Shown one piece after another: positions 5,178 to 10,852 of a stretch of DNA of 10,852 bases. The position numbers were made by a program, and so were the translations under genes. The notes below the pieces were generated by a model, which saw only the letters and a list, made by a program, of their open reading frames with translations, did no database searches and was not told the DNA's origin. This DNA is from an uncultured Clostridia bacterium. Its GTDB lineage: Bacteria > Bacillota > Clostridia > UBA1381 > UMGS1253. Each line of letters opens with the position of its first letter. Position 1 is the stretch's first letter. The stretch is from contig CALAUK010000181.1 in assembly GCA_937892135.1 (NCBI GenBank), positions 1 through 10,852 of the forward strand, written 5' to 3'.

Positions 5178-8100
5178 ATGCCACTTAATAAGGATATAAA
5201 AAAAGTAATGGTTATAGGCTCCGGTCCTATCGTTATAGGTCAGGCGGCAGAGTTTGACTATGCAGGAACACAGGCTTGCCGTGCTCTTAAAGAGGATGGT
5301 TTGGAGGTAGTTTTAGTAAACTCCAACCCTGCAACAATTATGACCGACAATAAGATGGCGGACAAGATTTATATTGAACCGTTAAATCTTACAACAATAA
5401 AGAGAATTATCAAAAAAGAAAAACCCGACAGCCTTTTGTCTACTCTTGGCGGTCAGACAGGTTTAACTTTATCTATGCAGCTTGCAAAGGAAGGCTTTTT
5501 GGAAGAGCATGGAGTTAAGCTTTTAGGTGCAAGACCTGACACGATTGACCGTGCTGAAGACAGACAGATGTTTAAGGATATGATGGACAAGATTAATCAG
5601 CCATGCATACCCTCAAAGGTTGTAAACGACCTTCAGGACGGTATTGATTTTGCCCATGAAATAGAGTACCCCGTTATTATCCGTCCCGCATTTACATTGG
5701 GCGGAACAGGCGGCGGTATCGTAAATAACGATGAAGAGATGAACGAGATTTGCGCTAACGGTCTTGAGTTATCTCCCATTCATCAGGTGCTTGTTGAAAA
5801 ATGTATCGCAGGCTGGAAAGAGATTGAGTTTGAGGTTATCCGCGACAGCAAGGGTAATGTTATAACAGTGTGCAGTATGGAAAACTTTGACCCCGTAGGT
5901 ATGCACACAGGTGACTCCATAGTTGTTGCTCCTGCGATTACTCTTTCAGACAAAGAGTATCAGATGCTTAGAAGTGCGGCTGTGGCGATAGTTTCCGAGC
6001 TTAAGATTGAGGGCGGATGTAACTGTCAGTTTGCGCTTCGACCCGACAGCTTCGAGTACGCAGTTATTGAGGTTAACCCGAGAGTTTCGCGTTCTTCTGC
6101 ATTAGCTTCAAAGGCAACAGGCTATCCTATTGCAAAGGTTGCGGCTAAAATTGCAATCGGCTACGAGCTTAGCGAAATCGTTAATGCGGTTACAGGCACA
6201 ACTTATGCCTGCTTTGAGCCGTCTATTGACTATGTTGTTGTTAAGTTCCCGAAATGGCCGTTTGACAAGTTTGTGTATGCAAAGCGTGCTCTTGGAACAC
6301 AGATGAAAGCAACGGGCGAGGTTATGAGTATTGCAGATAACTTCGAGGCGGCTATTATGAAAGCTGTTCGCGGTGCAGAAATTTCATTAGACACCCTTTC
6401 TTATAAGCTTGCAAAAGAAAAAACTGACAAAGAACTTCACGATGCTTTGTATGACTGTAACGACTTAAGACTATTTATGGTTTACGAGGCTATATACAGA
6501 GGCGTAAGCCCGGAAGAGATTAACGAAATAACAAAGATTGATAACTGGTTTTTATATAAGCTTAAGAATCTTTCTGATATGCAGAAGACCTTGGAAAGCG
6601 GAAATCTTACAGAGGAAATCTATCTTGAGGCTAAAAAGCTTGGCTATATGGACAGCGTTATCGAGAGACTTTCAGGAAAGAAAATCGAAAACAAGAGAAG
6701 CGCAGTGTTTAAAATGGTTGACACCTGTGCCGCTGAATTTGATGCCAAGACCCCTTACTTCTACTCAACATTTGATGAGGAGAATGAGGCAGAGGAATTT
6801 TTGAAAAACAAGAAAGACGATAAGAAAACTATTATAGTTTTCGGTTCAGGTCCTATAAGAATCGGTCAGGGTATAGAGTTTGACTACGCTTCTGTTCACT
6901 GTGTGTGGGCGCTAAAGGAGTTAGGCTATGATGTTGTTATCGTTAACAACAACCCCGAAACTGTGTCTACTGACTTTGACACAGCAGACAGACTATATTT
7001 TGAGCCTTTGACAAAAGAAGATGTAACAGACATTATTAAAACCGAAAAGCCGTATGGCGTTGTTGTTGCATTCGGCGGTCAGACAGCGATTAAGCTTACA
7101 AACTACTTAAATGATATAGGTATGAACATTTTGGGAACTTCTGCTGACAGTATTGATATGGCGGAAGACCGTGAGCGTTTTGATGCGCTACTAGAAAAGC
7201 TTCATATCGAGCGTCCGTCAGGCTATACTGTTATGGCAACCTGCGAGGCATTAGATGTTGCTCACAAGCTTGGATATCCCGTTCTTTTAAGACCTTCTTA
7301 CGTTCTTGGCGGTCAGAATATGATTATAGCATTTTCTGATGAGGATATAAGAGAGTATATGGCAATTATCTTAGCGCAGAACATTAAAAACCCTGTGCTT
7401 ATTGATAAGTACCTTATGGGAACTGAGATTGAGGTTGACGCTATATGCGACGGCGAGGAAATTTTAATCCCCGGAATTATGGAGCATATTGAGCGTGCAG
7501 GTGTTCACTCGGGTGACTCTATTGCAGTTTACCCTGCCTTTAACTTAGATGACAAGATGCGCGACAGAATTATAGAGTGCACAAAAAATCTTGCCATTGA
7601 AATGAAGACATTCGGCTTAGTTAACATTCAGTATGTAATATACGATAATGAGCTTTATGTTATCGAGGTTAACCCCCGTTCTTCAAGAACTGTGCCTTAT
7701 ATAAGCAAGGTTACGGGAGTGCCTATGGTAGACCTTGCAACACGAGCTATGCTTGGAGAAAAGCTATCCGATATGGGCTACGGCACAGGTCTTTACAAGA
7801 CTTCTCCTTATGTTGCGGTTAAGGTTCCTGTGTTCAGCTTTGAAAAGCTTATAAATGTTGATAACCAGTTAGGCCCTGAAATGAAGTCCACAGGTGAGGT
7901 TTTAGGCGTTGCCGAAAATCTTCAGGAGGCACTTTACAAAGGCTTATCTGCAAGCGGTTATAAGCTAAATCACGAGGGCGGTGTGTTTATAACAGTCCGT
8001 GATTCCGATAAGCCTGAGGTTTATGACCTTGCAAAGAAGTTTTCTGATATGGGCTTTAGTTTATACGCAACAAAGGGCACTGCCGAGATTCTAAACGGCG

Positions 8101-9218
8101 CAGGCTTGAATGTTGAGGTAGTAAATAAAATTCACGAGGGCGAGAATAACACATTAGAGCTTATTGAAAGCGGAAAGCTAAGCTATGTTATTTCAACCTC
8201 AACAAAGGGAAGAATTCCCACTCGTGACAGCGTTAAGATAAGAAGAAAGGCAGTTGAAAGAAACATTCCGTGTCTTACTTCTATTGATACTGCAAACGCT
8301 ATTGCAGACAGTCTTATGAGCCGTTACACCAACGAAACAACAGAGATTGTTGACATTAACTCTATGAGAACAGAAAAGATGAAAATCAAGTTCACAAAGA
8401 TGCATACCTGCGGAAACGATTACATCTATATTGACTCAAGAGATAAAAGAATAGACAATCCTTCGGGTCTTGCAATCCGTTTGTGTGACAGAAGATACAG
8501 CGTTGGTGCTGACGGAATAGTTATTATAGAAAACTCTTGCGTTGCAGACGCTAAAATGAGAACCTTTAATGTTGACGGTACTGAGGGCAAGATGGGCGGA
8601 AACGCAATCCGCTGTGTTGCAAAATATCTTCACGATAACGGCATTGTTTCGGGTGAAGAGGTTACGATTGAAACCTTAAGCGGAGTTAAAACTTTAAAGC
8701 TTTATATGAAAAATGATAAAGTCTTTAAGGCAACAGTTGATATGGGTAAGCCTGAGTTTGCGCCCAAATTAATCCCTGCAGCACTTGACGGAGACAAGAT
8801 TGTAAACCGTAAAGCTAAGATTTCGGGCAAGGAATATAATATCACATGCCTTTCTATGGGAAATCCTCACTGTGTTGTTTTTACTGACAATATTGAGAGT
8901 ATGGATATAGAAAAGATTGGTCCCGATTTTGAAAACTCAAAGCTGTTCCCCGAAAGAATTAACACGGAGTTTGCCCGTGTTATGAATTCTAATACAATCA
9001 GAATGAGAGTGTGGGAAAGAGGAAACGGCGAGACATGGGCGTGCGGAACAGGTGCGTGCGCGGCTGTTGTTGCAGCGGTTGAAAACGGATACTGCGAAAA
9101 AGGCGAGGACATAAAGGTTAAGCTTCCCGGCGGCGAGCTTGTTATAAATTATACCGATGACGGTGTGTTTATGACGGGCGAGGCAGTAAGCGTGTTTGAA
9201 GGTTATACAGAACTTTAA
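5178..9218 (+). CDS. carB: CarB-DapF fusion: carbamoyl-phosphate synthase large subunit with C-terminal diaminopimelate epimerase domain
   Basis: One uninterrupted frame of 1346 residues. Residues 1-1067 are a complete CarB, which makes carbamoyl phosphate from bicarbonate, ammonia and two ATP. The first ATP-grasp half begins with GSGPIVIGQAAEFDYAGTQ and contains EVNPRVSRSS near 298. An oligomerisation region spans about 400-550. The second half begins GSGPIRIGQGIEFDYAS at 556 and has EVNPRSSRT near 831. An MGS-like allosteric domain covers about 935-1050. A short linker (VDINSMRTEK) leads without a stop into a full-length DapF (from 1068). CarB motifs look intact, so ammonia-dependent synthesis should be possible. 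The start is the ATG at 5178 with AGGAGG at 5160-5165 (12-base spacing) inside the carA end. The in-frame TTG at 5157 is rejected because it lies before that site. The usual CarB length is about 1060-1075, so the extra 279 residues are a genuine addition in this sequence. Confidence 0.93.
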   Translation: MPLNKDIKKVMVIGSGPIVIGQAAEFDYAGTQACRALKEDGLEVVLVNSNPATIMTDNKMADKIYIEPLNLTTIKRIIKKEKPDSLLSTLGGQTGLTLSMQLAKEGFLEEHGVKLLGARPDTIDRAEDRQMFKDMMDKINQPCIPSKVVNDLQDGIDFAHEIEYPVIIRPAFTLGGTGGGIVNNDEEMNEICANGLELSPIHQVLVEKCIAGWKEIEFEVIRDSKGNVITVCSMENFDPVGMHTGDSIVVAPAITLSDKEYQMLRSAAVAIVSELKIEGGCNCQFALRPDSFEYAVIEVNPRVSRSSALASKATGYPIAKVAAKIAIGYELSEIVNAVTGTTYACFEPSIDYVVVKFPKWPFDKFVYAKRALGTQMKATGEVMSIADNFEAAIMKAVRGAEISLDTLSYKLAKEKTDKELHDALYDCNDLRLFMVYEAIYRGVSPEEINEITKIDNWFLYKLKNLSDMQKTLESGNLTEEIYLEAKKLGYMDSVIERLSGKKIENKRSAVFKMVDTCAAEFDAKTPYFYSTFDEENEAEEFLKNKKDDKKTIIVFGSGPIRIGQGIEFDYASVHCVWALKELGYDVVIVNNNPETVSTDFDTADRLYFEPLTKEDVTDIIKTEKPYGVVVAFGGQTAIKLTNYLNDIGMNILGTSADSIDMAEDRERFDALLEKLHIERPSGYTVMATCEALDVAHKLGYPVLLRPSYVLGGQNMIIAFSDEDIREYMAIILAQNIKNPVLIDKYLMGTEIEVDAICDGEEILIPGIMEHIERAGVHSGDSIAVYPAFNLDDKMRDRIIECTKNLAIEMKTFGLVNIQYVIYDNELYVIEVNPRSSRTVPYISKVTGVPMVDLATRAMLGEKLSDMGYGTGLYKTSPYVAVKVPVFSFEKLINVDNQLGPEMKSTGEVLGVAENLQEALYKGLSASGYKLNHEGGVFITVRDSDKPEVYDLAKKFSDMGFSLYATKGTAEILNGAGLNVEVVNKIHEGENNTLELIESGKLSYVISTSTKGRIPTRDSVKIRRKAVERNIPCLTSIDTANAIADSLMSRYTNETTEIVDINSMRTEKMKIKFTKMHTCGNDYIYIDSRDKRIDNPSGLAIRLCDRRYSVGADGIVIIENSCVADAKMRTFNVDGTEGKMGGNAIRCVAKYLHDNGIVSGEEVTIETLSGVKTLKLYMKNDKVFKATVDMGKPEFAPKLIPAALDGDKIVNRKAKISGKEYNITCLSMGNPHCVVFTDNIESMDIEKIGPDFENSKLFPERINTEFARVMNSNTIRMRVWERGNGETWACGTGACAAVVAAVENGYCEKGEDIKVKLPGGELVINYTDDGVFMTGEAVSVFEGYTEL
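8379..9218 (+). other. dapF: DapF domain of the fusion (diaminopimelate epimerase, first catalytic Cys replaced)
   Basis: This 279-residue segment matches a whole DapF, which interconverts LL- and meso-diaminopimelate for lysine and peptidoglycan with two cysteines as acid and base. It starts at a Met codon (KFTKMHTCGNDY), where free DapF proteins begin, and carries YSVGADG, SMGNPHCVVF and ERGNGETWACGTGACAA. The second catalytic Cys is present (Cys1289 of the fusion, domain position 222). At the first site the usual MCGNG reads MGGNA, so Cys73 of the family is Gly (fusion residue 1140, domain position 73, codon GGC at 8595-8597). No good ribosome binding site precedes 8379, so separate translation is unlikely. 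As written the domain should not be a normal epimerase. It may be inactive, use other chemistry, or have been replaced by another DAP route elsewhere in the genome. Confidence 0.85.
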
Positions 9219-9222
9219 AACC

Positions 9223-9255
9223 AAAAAGCAGAGAGCGATGCTCTCTGCTTTTTTT
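9223..9255 (+). terminator. Intrinsic terminator of the car-dap operon
   Basis: A perfect 10-bp stem pairs 9227-9236 with 9240-9249 around GAT, with an A-run before and seven T after. It starts five bases after the stop codon. Confidence 0.95.
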
Positions 9256-9276
9256 ATGAATAATGAATAATGAAAA
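9256..9276. repeat. Short 7-bp tandem repeat
   Basis: ATGAATA occurs twice in tandem, followed by a third imperfect copy (ATGAAAA). It lies in A/T-rich sequence that continues to about 9350 and shows no other structure I can support. Confidence 0.4.
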
Positions 9277-9351
9277 ATTAATAATTATGGTAAAAAGGCA
9301 CAACAAAGAAAAAATAAAAGACAAAAAACTACAAAAAAAGCTAAGTAAAAA

Positions 9352-9380
9352 TTGACTTTTCCTAAAGAATATGGTAAAAT
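9352..9380 (+). promoter_or_regulatory. Sigma-A promoter of the CarD-family gene
   Basis: TTGACT at 9352-9357, 17-bp spacer, TAAAAT at 9375-9380 with a TGG extended -10. The start near 9387 leaves a leader of about 73 nt. In that leader AAGAATTT (9397-9404) is the inverted repeat of AAATTCTT (9428-9435). Confidence 0.82.
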
Positions 9381-9459
9381 TAATATTGCAGAACAGAAGA
9401 ATTTGCCTGGACATGAGGTGGAAGAAGAAATTCTTTGGACAAATTTAGGGGGAACTGTT

Positions 9460-9945
9460 ATGCGTTACCATATAGGAGACAAAATACTTTATCCCATGCA
9501 CGGAGCAGGGGAGATTGTTGATATAGAAGAAAAAGAGATCTTAGGCGAGGTTAAAAGCTATTATGTTTTAAAACTGCCCGCAGGCGATATGAAGATTATG
9601 CTTATGGCAGATAAGCTTGAGGAAATCGGCGTTCGTGATGTGATTTCAGAAAAAGAAGCCAAAAAGGTTATTGATAAATTTGCCTTAAAAGAAACTGACG
9701 ATGACGAAGCGAACTGGAACAAAAGATACCGCGATAATATGGCAAGGATTAAAACGGGCGATATTTTTGAGGTTTTGTCGGTTACAAAAAGCCTTGTTAT
9801 AAGAGATATTAAAAAAGGTCTTTCAACGGGCGAGAGAAAAATGCTAAATAACGCAAAGCAGATTCTTTTCAGCGAGCTTATGCTTGCAACGGAAAAAAGC
9901 TATGATGAGCTTGAGAATATGCTTGATTTATCTTGCAGAGAATAA
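9460..9945 (+). CDS. CarD/CdnL-family transcriptional regulator
   Basis: A 161-residue member of the CarD_CdnL_TRCF family, which binds the RNA polymerase beta subunit and stabilises open promoter complexes. Residues 1-55 (YHIGDKILYPMHGAGEI onwards) form the Tudor-like polymerase-interacting domain. The rest is the helical DNA-contacting domain, with the conserved Trp in NWNKRYRDNM near residue 86 and the segment KGLSTGERKML further on. The start is the ATG at 9460 behind an AGGGGGAA site (9447-9454). The frame can be read upstream to a TTG at 9352, but that TTG is the -35 box of the promoter, so the longer version is wrong. It is a single-gene unit with its own promoter and terminator. The name CarD is unrelated to carAB. 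The length is typical and no defects are seen. Confidence 0.93.
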   Translation: MRYHIGDKILYPMHGAGEIVDIEEKEILGEVKSYYVLKLPAGDMKIMLMADKLEEIGVRDVISEKEAKKVIDKFALKETDDDEANWNKRYRDNMARIKTGDIFEVLSVTKSLVIRDIKKGLSTGERKMLNNAKQILFSELMLATEKSYDELENMLDLSCRE

Positions 9946-9947
9946 AT

Positions 9948-9977
9948 AAAAAGCTGAGGTAATCCTCAGCTTTTTTT
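9948..9977 (+). terminator. Intrinsic terminator of the CarD-family gene
   Basis: GCTGAGG (9953-9959) pairs perfectly with CCTCAGC (9964-9970) around a TAAT loop, with A-rich sequence before and seven T after. Confidence 0.95.
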
Positions 9978-9989
9978 AATTTGTAGGAA

Positions 9990-10011
9990 ATTACAACTTT
10001 TAAGTTGTAAT
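9990..10011. repeat. Perfect 10-bp inverted repeat in the convergent intergenic region
   Basis: ATTACAACTT (9990-9999) is repeated inverted as AAGTTGTAAT (10002-10011) with two bases between. There is no U-tract, so it is not a terminator. It looks like part of an intergenic repeat family, but only a genome-wide comparison could show that. Confidence 0.55.
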
Positions 10012-10031
10012 GACGAAAAATCAAAAAAGTG

Positions 10032-10067
10032 AACCTTTTTGCCCACAAGATTGGGGGGCAGGGGGTT
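10032..10067 (+). repeat. G-rich hairpin, structured on the plus-strand RNA
   Basis: AACCTTTT (10032-10039) plus GCCC (10041-10044) pair with GGGC (10056-10059) and AGGGGGTT (10060-10067), with three G.U pairs and one bulged T. The G.U pairs become mismatches on the minus strand, so the fold is strand-specific. The function is unknown. It may belong with the inverted repeat at 9990-10011 as one intergenic element. Confidence 0.35.
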
Positions 10068-10070
10068 GAG

Positions 10071-10093
10071 GTGTTTGTTAAAAACACTTTTTT
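10071..10093 (+). terminator. Weak plus-strand terminator-like hairpin between convergent genes
   Basis: GTGTTT (10071-10076) pairs with AAACAC (10082-10087), followed by six T. It points rightwards and overlaps the stop codon of the minus-strand gene. It could catch readthrough from the CarD-family gene. I see no equally good terminator for the minus-strand gene. Confidence 0.4.
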
Positions 10094-10852
10094 ATTTTAT
10101 ATACTCTTCGGGGTTAACATTTTTTTCGTTTATTAAAACTTCAAAATGAATGTGGCATTCGGGATAGCTTTCAAGTAGCGAGGAGTTTACCACTGTTCCT
10201 ATAACCTGACCTTTATTAACAAAGTCGCCGACATTTATGTTTTTGGCTTTAACATTTGAATAGATTGTTTTCATAGTGTTTTCGTGGTCTATTATAATTT
10301 GGGCACCATTTACTCCGCCGTCTGTTATTTTAATAATTTTTCCTTTGTCAGAAGCGCAGACCTGGGTGCCCTCTTCTGCGGAAAAATCTATTGCCTCGTG
10401 TGTTCTCCAGTCGCCTGTTACCTGAAAGTATGCAGGTGAATCTGAAAAAGATAAAAGTGTTTTTAAATATTTCCCTGCTAAAGGTCCAGTAATGTCATCT
10501 GCACCTAAAAGCTGTACTATATCATAAGAAAAAAATAATCCTATAATAGTTATAACTATTCCAATAGCTAGTCCTGCAACTATAGAATGAGTAAATACTT
10601 TATTAGCTCCTCTTTTATTATTTTTTCCTATTTGTATAGAATATCTAATTCCTGCCCCTGTTCCTATCATTAATCCAAATCCACTTAATAAACTCCATAA
10701 AGGTAAAACTAAATTTAGTGCTGCTAATCCAACACTTCCAACTCCATTTGCTATAAATAAAGTATCAGCAAGTATATAAAATGAAAGCCCTATCATACTT
10801 ATTATGTTTAATGACACATATTTTATAAAATCTTTTAAAATATTGTTCTTTA
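10092..10852 (-). CDS. Chimeric reading frame: MATE transporter N-terminal part joined to a SpoIIQ-like M23 peptidase domain (5' end outside window)
   Basis: The minus-strand frame is open from the right edge to a stop at 10092-10094, giving 252 visible residues. From the edge down to about 10452 it encodes the start of a MATE-family drug/cation antiporter (LNIISMIGLSFYILADTLFI, then helices rich in Ile, Leu and Gly, and a KYLKTLLSFS segment), about 136 of the usual 450 or so residues. From about 10440 down it is the C-terminal M23 (LytM/SpoIIQ-like) metallopeptidase domain, with zinc ligands HEAID (His at 10398-10400, Asp at 10386-10388) and HIHFE, ending NPEEYIK. No full protein of either family is present. 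By hand count G+C is 14/60 at 10501-10560 (MATE side) against 26/60 at 10321-10380 (M23 side). I see this as an assembly chimera or a recombination product. A GTG at 10817 is not the natural MATE start; homology continues upstream to the edge. Confidence 0.75.
   Translation of the reverse strand, partial: KNNILKDFIKYVSLNIISMIGLSFYILADTLFIANGVGSVGLAALNLVLPLWSLLSGFGLMIGTGAGIRYSIQIGKNNKRGANKVFTHSIVAGLAIGIVITIIGLFFSYDIVQLLGADDITGPLAGKYLKTLLSFSDSPAYFQVTGDWRTHEAIDFSAEEGTQVCASDKGKIIKITDGGVNGAQIIIDHENTMKTIYSNVKAKNINVGDFVNKGQVIGTVVNSSLLESYPECHIHFEVLINEKNVNPEEYIK

Noticed and set aside
8199..9224. Minus-strand open frames across the dapF region (65-95 codons)
   Set aside because: They mirror the coding strand of a well-conserved gene, lack ribosome binding sites and resemble no family.
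9413..9448. Eleven-codon leader peptide in the CarD-family leader
   Set aside because: An ATG-to-TAG frame exists (Lys- and Phe-rich), but it has no ribosome binding site and no runs of a regulatory amino acid beyond three lysines.
9352..9459. CarD-family protein extended to TTG 9352
   Set aside because: The TTG is the -35 hexamer of a good promoter. Family homology begins at the ATG at 9460.
10053..10071. G-quadruplex in the G-rich run
   Set aside because: The runs are six, five and two G, which do not give four clean tracts of three with normal loops. The hairpin explains the sequence better.

Overview
The window reads as a piece of a low-to-moderate GC Firmicute of the class Clostridia, probably an uncultured gut-type lineage. 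The evidence is strong AGGAGG-type ribosome binding sites, sigma-A promoters with 17-bp spacers, many U-tailed terminators, clostridial-type CarB and DapF sequences, and a SpoIIQ-like M23 peptidase domain that hints at endospore-forming ancestry. I cannot place it to genus. Both ends cut through genes.

Layout, left to right. Positions 2-73 hold the tail of an unidentified gene, followed by miaA (tRNA isopentenyl transferase). rpsT (ribosomal protein S20) has its own near-consensus promoter, a roughly 150-nt structured leader and a clean terminator. A small UPF0251/DUF134 helix-turn-helix protein follows, then a membrane-anchored protein built from about eleven WG beta-repeats. The 3559-4093 gap is not empty. 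It holds a palindromic stretch, a near-perfect promoter, a terminator-like hairpin, a small ORF with a strong ribosome binding site, a second terminator, and then the carA promoter with a hairpin at its start site.

The centre of the window is an operon of two cistrons, carA and a single long reading frame encoding CarB joined in frame to DapF (diaminopimelate epimerase). The CarA protein has Ser where the glutaminase nucleophile Cys belongs, and several glutamine-contact residues are changed too. The DapF domain has Gly where the first catalytic Cys belongs. CarB itself looks intact. Read literally, the operon encodes a carbamoyl-phosphate synthetase that should depend on free ammonia, joined to a DAP-epimerase domain that lacks one of its two catalytic thiols.

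After the operon terminator come a CarD/CdnL-family RNA-polymerase-binding regulator with its own promoter and terminator, and a palindrome-rich convergent intergenic region. The last gene, on the minus strand and running off the right edge, is an in-frame chimera: the N-terminal part of a MATE transporter joined to a SpoIIQ-like M23 peptidase domain. Base composition changes sharply at the junction. This is either an assembly chimera at a contig end or a real recombination.

The observations most worth checking are the CarA active-site loss, the CarB-DapF fusion, the missing DapF cysteine, the unexplained transcription unit at 3632-3949, and the MATE/M23 junction.
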